This document shows positions 33,035-42,400 of a stretch of 64,000 nucleotides of DNA, piece by piece (positions within the stretch are counted from its first letter, which is position 1; the number at the start of each line of letters is the position of its first letter). Below the pieces are notes generated by a model. That model saw nothing but the letters and a program-made list of their open reading frames with translations. It made no database searches and was not told the origin of the DNA. Origin of the DNA: Methyloversatilis discipulorum (GTDB taxonomy: Bacteria; Pseudomonadota; Gammaproteobacteria; Burkholderiales; Rhodocyclaceae); assembly GCF_000527135.1 (NCBI RefSeq), contig NZ_AZUP01000001.1:248001-312000 (forward strand). Reading direction: 5' to 3'. A program made the translations under genes and the position numbers.

Positions 33035-34465
33035 ATGGAGGACGGACGCATCGTGTCGGCACTGGCGCGGCTGCGGACCGTGGTCGGCGACAGCCAGCTG
33101 CTGACCGCTGCTGCTGACCTCGCGCCGTTCTGTACCGACTGGCGCGGCCGCTATCGCGGCGAAGCGCTGTGCGTCGTGCGACCGGCAACGGTCGATGAAC
33201 TGATGCAGGTGGTGCACGTCTGTCACGAGGCACAACTGCCCATGGTGCCGCAGGGCGGCAATACCGGCCTGTGCGGGGGCGCCACGCCGCATGCGGGGCG
33301 CTACGAAGTGCTGGTCAGTCTGTCGCGCCTGAATCGCATCCGCGTGCTTGATCGCGACAATGCGTCGATCACCGTCGAAGCCGGCTGCACGCTGGCTGCG
33401 GTACAGGCCGCTGCGCGTGACGCCGGCCTGCTGTTCCCGCTCAGTCTGGCGTCAGAGGGCTCGTGCGAGATCGGCGGCAACCTGTCGACCAATGCCGGTG
33501 GCGTGCATGTGCTGCGCCACGGCAACGCGCGTGATCAGGTACTCGGTCTCGAAGTCGTGCTGCCCGACGGCCGGCTGTGGAACGGCCTGCGTGCGCTGCG
33601 CAAGGACAATACCGGCTACGACCTCAAGCACCTGTTCATCGGCGCCGAAGGCACGCTGGGCTTCATCACCGCAGCCGTGCTGAAGCTCGCGCCCTTGCCG
33701 GCGAACACCGCGCTCGCCTGGGTGGCACTCGACGGCCCGCAGCGCGGCATCGATCTGCTGCATGCGCTGCAGGCGCAGGCAGGCGACCTGCTGAACGCAT
33801 TCGAACTGGTCGGTCGCGAGGCCCTGGGCATGGTGCTCAAGCACATTTCCGGAGCGCGTGACCCGCTTGCCGACGCCGCGCCCTGGTACGCGCTGATTGA
33901 ACTCGCCGGCAACGACCCGACGCTCGAAACGAAGCTTGGCGACATGCTGGAAGCGCTGCTCGAGCGCGGCATGGTGCGCGACGCGGTGATCGCGCAGGAC
34001 GGCGCACAGGCGAAGGCACTGTGGGCACTGCGCGAGAACATATCGGAGGCGCAGCGCATCGAGGGCTTCAGCGTGAAGCACGACATCAGCGTGCCGGTCG
34101 GCAGCATTCCGCATTTCATCGAGGCGGCCGGCGACAAGCTCGCCGCCGTGTTGCCGGGTGTGCGCGTGGTGGTGTTCGGCCACGCCGGCGACGGCAATCT
34201 GCACTACAACCTGTCCTTCACCGATGCCTCCGACAACGCGCGGCTGATCGCCGACGCGAAGGTGGCGAGCGAGCAGGTACATGAAACGGTGATCGCACTC
34301 GGTGGATCGATCTCGGCCGAGCACGGCATCGGCCAGCTCAAGCGCGATCTGCTCGCGACATGCAAGAGTCCGGTCGAGCTGGACATGATGAGGGCGGTGA
34401 AGCGCGCATTCGATCCGTACGGCTTGATGAATCCGGGCAAGGTGCTGCCCGACGCCGGTCAGTGA
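33035..34465 (+). CDS. FAD-binding oxidoreductase, GlcD / D-2-hydroxyglutarate dehydrogenase type
   Basis: The 476-aa protein has a VAO-type FAD domain (VVRPATVDELMQVVHVCHEA, then VPQGGNTGLCGGATP and the pyrophosphate loop GSCEIGGNLSTNAGGVHVLR). The C-terminal substrate domain has FGHAGDGNLHYNLSF and GSISAEHGIGQLKRD. This family oxidises D-2-hydroxy acids such as D-lactate, glycolate or D-2-hydroxyglutarate. No GlcE/GlcF partners are adjacent, which favours a stand-alone D-2-hydroxyglutarate or D-lactate dehydrogenase. No signal peptide is seen. Confidence 0.88.
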   Translation: MEDGRIVSALARLRTVVGDSQLLTAAADLAPFCTDWRGRYRGEALCVVRPATVDELMQVVHVCHEAQLPMVPQGGNTGLCGGATPHAGRYEVLVSLSRLNRIRVLDRDNASITVEAGCTLAAVQAAARDAGLLFPLSLASEGSCEIGGNLSTNAGGVHVLRHGNARDQVLGLEVVLPDGRLWNGLRALRKDNTGYDLKHLFIGAEGTLGFITAAVLKLAPLPANTALAWVALDGPQRGIDLLHALQAQAGDLLNAFELVGREALGMVLKHISGARDPLADAAPWYALIELAGNDPTLETKLGDMLEALLERGMVRDAVIAQDGAQAKALWALRENISEAQRIEGFSVKHDISVPVGSIPHFIEAAGDKLAAVLPGVRVVVFGHAGDGNLHYNLSFTDASDNARLIADAKVASEQVHETVIALGGSISAEHGIGQLKRDLLATCKSPVELDMMRAVKRAFDPYGLMNPGKVLPDAGQ

Positions 34466-34573
34466 GCGAAGCTCAACGCATCTCGATGTAGCGGGCCGAT
34501 GTCGATGTGATATGCGGATGTCACGAAGAAGAAATGTCGATCGATGTCCGACAAAAATAATTGCGCGAGATGC

Positions 34574-34601
34574 TTTACAAACCCGGAACAGTGTTTATAA
34601 T
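34574..34601 (+). promoter_or_regulatory. Sigma-70 promoter of the tRNA operon
   Basis: TTTACA (34574-34579), a 16-bp spacer and a perfect TATAAT (34596-34601), 16 bp before tRNA-Ala. A GC-rich segment (GCGCTCCTC) follows the -10 box as in stringently controlled stable-RNA promoters. Confidence 0.88.
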
Positions 34602-34617
34602 GCGCTCCTCTTTCGAC

Positions 34618-34693
<76 letters not shown>

Positions 34694-34755
34694 AGCGAGA
34701 GAGAAGGCAGTACAAAGCAGTAAGCAGTGAAAAAAGCAGCAAGCGGTAAAACTAG

Positions 34756-34831
34756 GTCCCCATCGTCTAGAGGCCTAGGACACTACCCTTTCACGGTAGG
34801 TACCGGGGTTCGAATCCCCGTGGGGACGCCA
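34756..34831 (+). tRNA. tRNA-Glu (anticodon TTC)
   Basis: The 76-nt gene closely matches the common bacterial tRNA-Glu. Anticodon stem CTACC/GGTAG with loop CTTTCAC gives anticodon TTC; T-arm CCGGGGTTCGAATCCCCG; CCA encoded. It lies 62 bp after tRNA-Ala. Confidence 0.98.
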
Positions 34832-34884
34832 GCGTTTTTTGCTGGCAGTGCAAGTCCGGAAGAAGAAGTGCCGGCACCAACACT

Positions 34885-34961
34885 GGAGTGGTAGTTCAGT
34901 TGGTTAGAATACCGGCCTGTCACGCCGGGGGTCGCGGGTTCGAGTCCCGTCCACTCCGCCA
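34885..34961 (+). tRNA. tRNA-Asp (anticodon GTC)
   Basis: The 77-nt gene has acceptor GGAGTGG with CCACTCC, anticodon stem CCGGC/GCCGG with loop CTGTCAC (anticodon GTC), T-arm GCGGGTTCGAGTCCCGT, and CCA encoded. It is 53 bp after tRNA-Glu. Confidence 0.98.
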
Positions 34962-35001
34962 ACACAATGTGTCCTGCAGCTTCTGCAGGGCGCCGACGAA
35001 G

Positions 35002-35025
35002 AAGGCCGCGAAAGCGGCCTTTTTT
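35002..35025 (+). terminator. Terminator of the tRNA operon
   Basis: AAGGCCGC-GAAA-GCGGCCTT (35002-35021) is a perfect 8-bp stem with a GAAA tetraloop, followed by TTTT and a further T-rich stretch. Confidence 0.93.
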
Positions 35026-35074
35026 GTTTTCTGCGATTCCGCAACGGGATCGCTTTGAGCCTAAACGCCTCGGT

Positions 35075-36097
35075 TTAGAACAGCTCGATCTCGCCGCTGT
35101 TGTTGACCTCTTCGAGAACCCCCACCTTCACCAGCGCCTCGTACGAATGCACCTGGTTACGGCCGTTGTGCTTGGCGTGATAGACCGCGCGGTCGGCGCG
35201 GTCCACCGAGCCGCTGGCGTTGTCCATCAAGCGCAGACGGGTGAAGCCGACGCTGGCGGTGACATGGCCGACCTGCGGGAAGGCGAAGGCCGACAGCTGC
35301 TGGCGGAAGAAATCGAAGGCCAGATGGGCTTCGTCGTCGTGCTCGGCACGCAGCAGCACGATGAATTCCTCGCCGCCGAAGCGGTACAGGTATTCGCTGT
35401 GGTGGAAGGCGGTGCGCAGGATGCGTGCGACCAGCAGCAGCACCTCGTCGCCGATCAGGTGACCGAAAGTGTCGTTCACCCGCTTGAAGTGATCGACGTC
35501 GATGACGCCCAGCCACCAGGTCGGTGAGCCCTCAGCGGCGTGCCCGTTGCCGGTCATCGTGTCCAGACATTTCAGGAACTGTTCGTCGAAGGTCTTGCGG
35601 TTCAGCAGGCCCGTCAGACTGTCACGTTCGCTGTAGTCGAGCAGGCTGATCTGGTTGCGATAGATCTTCAGCAGGCCCTCAACGAGGCGCAGTTGCACCG
35701 GCAACAGCGGCTGTTCGCTGATCAGTTCGATGATGCCGAAGCGCCGGGCGCCCGCCCACACCGGGAAGAGGTTGAGCCAGGGACCGTCATTGCCATTCAT
35801 CGGCAGGTCGAGTAGCGGTTCGTCGCAGCCGAAGGCCTGATCGAACTGCGGACGGGCGGACAGGGCGGGCAGCGCGTCGAGCGGCGTCCAGCTCGGATCG
35901 CCTGCACGCATGCCGCTCCCTTTGATCATGCCTGCCTGCAGCAGCAGCCGCAGATGGGATACGTCGCCGACGCAGCGATACAGATTCAGTTCGATCGGGT
36001 CGAGCCAGTCGCCCAGTACCGAGACGAAGGTACTGTCGATGAGGTCGCGATCGCGGTAACCGGTCAGGTTGGCGACCGATCCTATGAGGTCAGACAT
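35075..36097 (-). CDS. GGDEF-domain diguanylate cyclase
   Basis: The 340-aa protein has a GAF-like or uncharacterised sensory region (about 1-165) with no membrane segment. A GGDEF domain follows (about 170-325): DSLTGLLNRKTFDEQFL, the metal-binding IDVDHFKRVNDTFGH, and the active-site RFGGEEF near residue 237. It should therefore make cyclic di-GMP in the cytoplasm. The inhibitory RxxD site is not evident. The ATG at 36097 is chosen because the longer frame has no ribosome site. It diverges from the PhnD-like gene across 155 bp. Confidence 0.9.
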   Translation of the reverse strand: MSDLIGSVANLTGYRDRDLIDSTFVSVLGDWLDPIELNLYRCVGDVSHLRLLLQAGMIKGSGMRAGDPSWTPLDALPALSARPQFDQAFGCDEPLLDLPMNGNDGPWLNLFPVWAGARRFGIIELISEQPLLPVQLRLVEGLLKIYRNQISLLDYSERDSLTGLLNRKTFDEQFLKCLDTMTGNGHAAEGSPTWWLGVIDVDHFKRVNDTFGHLIGDEVLLLVARILRTAFHHSEYLYRFGGEEFIVLLRAEHDDEAHLAFDFFRQQLSAFAFPQVGHVTASVGFTRLRLMDNASGSVDRADRAVYHAKHNGRNQVHSYEALVKVGVLEEVNNSGEIELF

Positions 36098-36252
36098 GGC
36101 GGTGTGCGGACTGTTCTTTTTGCGGGGTTCGTGTGGAGTATCGGCAGCGCGACGGGGCGACTTGAGCGCTAGAATCGGCCACAAACAGCCGAGGGCGTGC
36201 GCTTGCGCATCCCCGCGGATTCACCGCCGAGCGGTAAGCACAGGGCCCGTTG

Positions 36253-37116
36253 ATGATCGTCCTCTCCATCCGTCGCGCCGCCGCCGCACTGGCGATGCTG
36301 CTGTGTCTGTCGGGTGCGCCGGCGCTGTACGCGGCCTGCGCGCTCGACGGCGTCATCACCGTCGGTGTCGTGCCGCAGCAGGCGGCGAGCGATCTGGCGC
36401 AAGGCTGGATTCCGCTGTTGCGCGAGGTGTCGGCCGTCAGCGGCTGCGAGTTCCGTTTCGCGACGGCGCCGACCATCACCGAGTTCGAGAAGCGACTGGC
36501 CCGCGGCGAGTACGCGATTGCCTACATGAACCCCTATCACTATGTGGTGTTCCATCAGGCGGCCGGCTACCTGGCGTTTGCCCGCGAGAAGGACCGCAAG
36601 CTGCGCGGGCTGGTCGTCGTTCGCAACGACAGTGCGATCGCGTCGGTGCAGGAACTCGACGGCAAGGAGGTGGCCTTTCCGTCGCCAGCGGCCTTCGCCG
36701 CCACCGTCATTCCGCTGGCTGAACTGAAGCGCGGCGGCATTTCGGTGAAGCCGCGTTTCGTTGCCTCGCACGATTCCGTCTACCTGAATGTCGCGCGCGG
36801 ACTGGTCGTCGCCGGCGGCGGCATCGAGCGCACGCTGGAGGCCATCGACGCCAGCGTGCGCGATCGCATGCGCGTCATCTGGCGTTCGGCTGAATACCCG
36901 CCGCACGCCTTCGCCCGTCTGCCGGGCGTGCCGGAGTCGATCGGCAGGGATTTCGTCGACGCGATGCAGAAGGTCGCCAGCTCGGCGCCGGGCGCTGATC
37001 TGTTGAAACAGATCGGCTTCAAAGGCGTCGTGAGCGCGCAGGACCGGGACTGGGAGCCGATACGTGCGCTCGACATCCGGGTGCTCGACGCCTTGCTGGC
37101 CGAACCGGTGCGCTGA
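36253..37116 (+). CDS. PhnD-like periplasmic substrate-binding protein
   Basis: The 287-aa product has a signal peptide (to about residue 27, ALYA/AC). It has the PhnD/phosphite-phosphonate binding fold pattern: ITVGVVPQQAASDLAQGWIP, then ARGEYAIAYMNPYHYVVFHQ and a VQELDGKEVAFPSPAAFAAT hinge region with ligand-contact residues. No ABC permease or ATPase is nearby. The next gene, 9 bp on, is a membrane hybrid histidine kinase, so this is more likely the sensory subunit of a two-component system than a transporter part. Ligand unknown. Confidence 0.85.
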   Translation: MIVLSIRRAAAALAMLLCLSGAPALYAACALDGVITVGVVPQQAASDLAQGWIPLLREVSAVSGCEFRFATAPTITEFEKRLARGEYAIAYMNPYHYVVFHQAAGYLAFAREKDRKLRGLVVVRNDSAIASVQELDGKEVAFPSPAAFAATVIPLAELKRGGISVKPRFVASHDSVYLNVARGLVVAGGGIERTLEAIDASVRDRMRVIWRSAEYPPHAFARLPGVPESIGRDFVDAMQKVASSAPGADLLKQIGFKGVVSAQDRDWEPIRALDIRVLDALLAEPVR

Positions 37117-37125
37117 TCCCTGTTG

Positions 37126-39423
37126 ATGAAGATGCGCGCCTTCAGCCGCATGTCCTTCCGCTGGAAGGCCATTCTTGGCATCGCCCTGATCGAGGCGCTG
37201 ACGCTTTCGGTGACCATATTCGGTGCGCTGGGCCAGATGGCCAGTTCGCAGGCCGATCTGATCCAGCGCAGCGCGCAGATGGCGATGTCGCTGTTTTCGG
37301 CCGCCGTGTCCGACGCGTTGATTTCGAGCGATCTGGCCAAGATCGAGGCGGTGTCCTCGGATCTGGTGTCGCGGCGCGAGGCCGTGTTTGTTCGGGTGCT
37401 CGACCAGGACGGCCGCGAGGTGGCGGCGAAGGGCGACGCTGCGGCGCTGGCGCGGACCTTCAGCGCCGACAGCGATCCGCTGGCGGAAGGCTCCGACAGC
37501 TTTGCTGTCAGCGCCCCCATCATGGCCGGCAGCGCGCGCATCGGCGAAGTGCAGCTGGGTATCGACAACCGTCAGGCGCGCAGCGAACTGGCGCAGGCGA
37601 AGCGGCTCGCGGCCGTCGTCGCGGTCTTCGGCATGGGGCTCGCGGCGCTGTTCTCGTGGCTGCTCAGCGGCTGGCTCGCGCACGGTATCCGGCGACTGTC
37701 CGACGGCGCGCAGCGCATCGCTTCAGGCCAGCTTGACGCGCGGGTGGACGAAAGTGGCGAGCAGGAACTGCAGGTGCTCGCGCAGTCGTTCAACGGCATG
37801 GCCGTGTCGCTGCAACAGCGCGAGGATGAGCGCGAGGCGCTGCTGCAGCGCGCCGAACAGGCGGTAGCCGATGCGCGCGAAGCCAGCCGCGCCAAGAGCG
37901 CCTTCCTTGCGGCGATGAGCCACGAAATCCGCACCCCGCTGAATGGCGTGGTCGGGCTCGCGGCCATCCTGGCCGACAACGACAACCCGCAACTGGCGCG
38001 TGAGCATGGCCGGCAATTGCGCATCGCCGCCAGTCAGCTGCGCATGATCGTCAATGACATTCTCGACTTCTCCAAGATCGAGGCCGGCAAACTCGATCTG
38101 GAACACATTCCCTTCGCCATCGGCGACCTGCTGGAAACCTGCCACGCCTCGTTTGTCGCGCAGGCACAGGACAAGGCGCTCGCCCTGACATTCAAGCTGG
38201 CGCCGGAGGTGCCGCCAGCGCTGTGCGGCGATCCGACGCGGCTGGCGCAGATACTGAACAACTACGTGTCTAACGCGCTGAAGTTCACCGCCCACGGGCG
38301 CGTCGACGTCGAGGTCGCGCTGTGCGAACGCGCCGGGCCGCGGGTGCGCCTGCGCGTGACGGTGCGCGATACCGGTCGCGGTGTGTCGCCTGACGAAATC
38401 GACGCGCTGTTCGAGCCTTTCGTGCAGGCCGACGCGTCGGTCGTGCGCAGCCACGGCGGTACCGGCCTCGGCCTGACCATCTGCAAGCGGCTGGCCGAGG
38501 CGATGGGCGGCCGTGTCGGCGGCAGCGGCGTGCCGGGCGAGGGCGCCACCTTCTGGGCCGAGGTCTGGCTCGATCAGGTGGAGGACGGTGCGCTGGCGAC
38601 GGCTGCCGAGCAGATGTCCGCGGTGTCGCTGGCCGATCTGCGCGTGCTCGTCGTCGATGACATCGCGGTCAACCGGACGGTGGCGGTTCATCTGGTCGAA
38701 CGCGCGGGCGCGCACGCCGAACAGGCCGTCGACGGACAGCAGGCGCTGGAACGCGTCTGCGCCGGCGGCATCGACCTGGTGCTGATGGACATCCAGATGC
38801 CGGTGATGGACGGCAAGACCGCGACGCGCGAGATCGTTGCCCGCCTGGGCGCTGCCGCGCCGCCCATCGTCGGCCTGACCGCGCACGCGGTGACCGAGGA
38901 GCGCGACGAATGCCTGGCGCTGGGCATGCGTGCCTACCTGACCAAACCGGTCGACGCGCACGCCTTGCTCGGCGTACTGGCGACCACCGCCGCCGGCCGC
39001 GGCGACGTGCTGCAGACCATGACGCCGGCAACCGTCGAGCCGATCGCGGAACCGGACACCGATGGGGCGCGACCGGCGCTCGACCTCGCCGCCGTGCGCC
39101 AGCAGTTCGATGGCGATCTCGCGCTCTACGGCGAAATCCTCGCCACCACGCTGGGCGAGGTCAGGGCGCTGCGCGACGCATTGGCTGCACGCGTCGACGA
39201 ACCGGGGGCCGACATCATCCGCCAGATACATGCGCTCAAGGGCGTCTGTCTGAACCTCGGTTTTGCCCGCGCCGGCGTCGAGGCGGCGCAGCTCGAACGC
39301 GCGCTGCGCGACGCCAGCCTGTCGCCGGAACAGCTGCCCGACGCGTTGCGTGCATACGTCGTCGTGCTCGACGAGGCGCTGGATGCTGCCGCACGACACC
39401 TTGCAGCCGGCGCCGCGTCATAA
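37126..39423 (+). CDS. Hybrid sensor histidine kinase with receiver and Hpt domains
   Basis: The 765-aa inner-membrane kinase has TM1 (about 12-35), a periplasmic domain of about 120 residues, TM2 (about 158-188) and HAMP. The HisKA domain has phospho-His266 (FLAAMSHEIRTPLNG), then HATPase (ILNNYVSNALKFT; DTGRGVSP; GTGLGLTI). A receiver with Asp555 (LMDIQMPVMDG) and a C-terminal Hpt domain with His702 (IHALKGVCLNLGF) follow. This is a full His-Asp-His phosphorelay. It is paired with the PhnD-like protein just upstream. The output regulator is not adjacent, although the divergent GGDEF cyclase may belong to the same circuit. Confidence 0.93.
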   Translation: MKMRAFSRMSFRWKAILGIALIEALTLSVTIFGALGQMASSQADLIQRSAQMAMSLFSAAVSDALISSDLAKIEAVSSDLVSRREAVFVRVLDQDGREVAAKGDAAALARTFSADSDPLAEGSDSFAVSAPIMAGSARIGEVQLGIDNRQARSELAQAKRLAAVVAVFGMGLAALFSWLLSGWLAHGIRRLSDGAQRIASGQLDARVDESGEQELQVLAQSFNGMAVSLQQREDEREALLQRAEQAVADAREASRAKSAFLAAMSHEIRTPLNGVVGLAAILADNDNPQLAREHGRQLRIAASQLRMIVNDILDFSKIEAGKLDLEHIPFAIGDLLETCHASFVAQAQDKALALTFKLAPEVPPALCGDPTRLAQILNNYVSNALKFTAHGRVDVEVALCERAGPRVRLRVTVRDTGRGVSPDEIDALFEPFVQADASVVRSHGGTGLGLTICKRLAEAMGGRVGGSGVPGEGATFWAEVWLDQVEDGALATAAEQMSAVSLADLRVLVVDDIAVNRTVAVHLVERAGAHAEQAVDGQQALERVCAGGIDLVLMDIQMPVMDGKTATREIVARLGAAAPPIVGLTAHAVTEERDECLALGMRAYLTKPVDAHALLGVLATTAAGRGDVLQTMTPATVEPIAEPDTDGARPALDLAAVRQQFDGDLALYGEILATTLGEVRALRDALAARVDEPGADIIRQIHALKGVCLNLGFARAGVEAAQLERALRDASLSPEQLPDALRAYVVVLDEALDAAARHLAAGAAS

Positions 39424-39456
39424 TCGCCCCGTTCATCCGCCTGGATCCGCTTGCCC

Positions 39457-42400
39457 ATGTCGCTCAACGCCCTCTTTTCCCGTCCCGCCGTGCGCAAGAC
39501 CTTCATCGGCATCGTCGTCGCAATCGTGCTGTTCGGCCTGCTCGGTGCGTTCGCGGCGCCGCATCTGGTGCGTTCGCTGGCCGAGAAGCACGGTTCGGAG
39601 TTTCTTGGCCGCACGCTGACGCTGCAGGACGTCTCCATCAACCCCTATACGCTGGAACTGACGGTGTCCGGGTTGAAGATGCTGGAGGCCAACGGCAAGG
39701 ACGAGGCGGTGACGCTGGACAGCCTGACCGTCGACGTCGAGTGGGCGTCGCTGTTCAAGGGCGCACCGGTGGTGCGGGCGGTGCAGGTGGAGCGACCCTG
39801 GCTGCGCATCGTGCGGCTGGACGAGGAAGGCCGCTTCAATTTCAGCGACGTGCTGCAGAAGATTCTCGATCAGCCGCCGAGCGAGGAACCGGCGCGCTTC
39901 TCGATCAACAACATTGTGCTGCGCGACGGCCGCGTCGATATCGACGACCAGCCCTTCGCGCGCAAGCATGCGATCAGCGACATCCAGATCGGCCTGCCCT
40001 TCGTGTCCAATCTGCCGTCCGACGTCGAACTGTTCGTCGAGCCGTCGATCGCCGCCCGCATCAACGACGCGCCGTTCTCGATGAAGGGCAGGGTACGTCC
40101 CTTCATCGACGAGCGCGAAGCGACGATGAAGGTCGAGTTCAACGCGCTCAACCTGGCGCGCTTCGACGAGTACTCGCCGGTGCCGCTGGGCTTCCGCATC
40201 AGTTCCGGCCTGCTCGACACCGACATCGAACTGGGCTTCCGCCAGCCCAAGGAGGGCGAGCCGCGCATTTCGCTGCAGGGCACGCTGGAACTGCGCGATC
40301 TCGAACTGGACAGCCGCGACGGCAAGCCGCTGTTCAAGCTGCCGGCGCTGGACATGGTGCTCAACGAGATACAGCCGCTGGCCGGCAAGGTGGACATCGC
40401 CAGCATCCGCATCGATCAGCCGGATTTCGAGGTCGCCCGCGCCAAGGACGGCAAGCTGAACCTGCTTGCCCTGCTGCCGCGCCCGCGTCCTGCGGCGGCT
40501 GCACCGGAGAGCGCCGAGGCCGCGCCGGCCAAGGCACCCGAAGTGAAGGTCGGCCTGCTCGAAGTGCTGCAGGCGCGCATCGCCTTCAGCGACGAAATGC
40601 CGGCCAAGCCCTTCAGCTACGTGATCGAGCCGATGGACGTCGTGCTGCGCGATTTCTCGCTGCAGGGCGACGCCCCGGCGACGCTGGTGATCGTCGCGCA
40701 GGCCGAGGGCAATACGCGGCTGGCGGTCGACGCGAAGCTGCGCGCGAGCGCACCCGACATCGAGGGTGAGCTGACGGTGAGCGGTGTCGAGGTGCCGCGC
40801 TTCAGCCCCTACTTTGCCGACCTGATCAACTTCTCGGTGGATCAGGCTGACGTGCGCATCGGCACGCGCTTCGGTCTGCGACTGGCCGACGGTGCGCCGC
40901 AGGGCGAGGTGCTGGTGACCGAGGCGGGCGTTGCCCGGCTCAAGCTGACGCGTCGCGGCGAGAAGAACGCCTTCGCCCAGGCCGACGACATCGTGCTGAG
41001 CCAGGCGCGCATCGACCTGTCGACGCGCAAGGTCGCGGTCGGCGCACTGGATCTGCTCAAGCCGCGTCTGCGCGCGGCGCGCCAGGCCGACGGCGACATC
41101 GATCTCGCCGGTCTGGTGCGCCCCTCGTCAGCGGCGGCGGGGCCCGCCGCGCCGGCGGCGTCCGCTCCGGCATGGACCGCGCAGCTGTCGGCGCTGAACA
41201 TCAAGGACGGCGCGGTCCGCTTCGAGGACCGCACGCTGACGACACCGGCCGTCGTCGAGCTCGACCGGCTGTCGCTCAAGCTGGAAAACGTCGGCACCGA
41301 CCTGAAGCAGAAATCAAAGCTGGACCTCGGCTTCCGTGACGCCAAGGGCGGTCTGTTCGGCGTACGCGGCGGCTTTTCGCTGTCACCGGCGCAGGCCGAT
41401 CTGAAGATCGATGCACGCCGCCTCGACCTGCTGGTCGGCCAGCCCTGGATGGCGCAGAAGCTGAATGCCGAACTGCTGGCCGGCGTGCTGAGCCTGCGTG
41501 GCGACCTCGCGCTGCAGACGCTGCCGGGCGGTGACTGGACACTGGCGTGGAAGGGCGAAACCAATGTCGAGAACGTGCACCTGACCGAAAAGGTGAACGC
41601 CTCCGACCTGTTGAAGTGGCGCTCGCTGTTTGCAGGTGGCGTCGCGCTGAAGCTGGACAGCCGCAAGCCCGATCTGCTGGCCGGACTGTCGATCAACGAA
41701 GTCGCGCTGTCCGACTATTTCGCCCGCATCATCGTGTCGCCGCAGGGCCGGTTGAACCTGCAGGACGTGGTGCGCAAGGACGGGGCGGCAGCGACCGCAC
41801 CGGTGGCTGCCGCCCCGGCCGCCAAGCCGACTGCGGCCCCGGCGGCCCGCCCGGCGACGCCGCCGGCTGCCGGCAGTCAGAGCGCGGCGCTGGCGCAGAT
41901 GATCAATGCCGCGCGCCCGCCGATCGACGTGAAGACCATCGTGATGCAGGGCGGCCGTGTCGATTTCAGCGACTTCTTCATCAAGCCGAACTACCGCGCC
42001 CAGCTGTCCGAACTGGGCGGCCGCGTATCCGGCCTCAGTTCGGCGTCCGGTACCGCAGGCGAAGTCGAACTGCGCGGCCTGGTCGAGGGTTCGGCGCCGA
42101 TAGACATCACCGGCCGCATCAATCCGCTGGCCGAAGCGCTCTTTCTCGACATCAAGGCCAGCGCGCGTGGCATCGAGCTGGCGCCGCTGTCGCCCTATTC
42201 GGGCAAGTATGTCGGCTATGGCATCGAGAAGGGCAAGCTCAGCGTCAACATCGCCTACAAGATCGAGAACGACCAGCTCACTGCCCAGAACAACGTCATC
42301 CTCGACCAGCTCACCTTCGGCAGCAAGGTCGACAGCCCGGACGCGATCAAGGCGCCGGTGCTGCTGGCGGTGTCGCTGCTGCAGGACCGCAACGGCGTGA

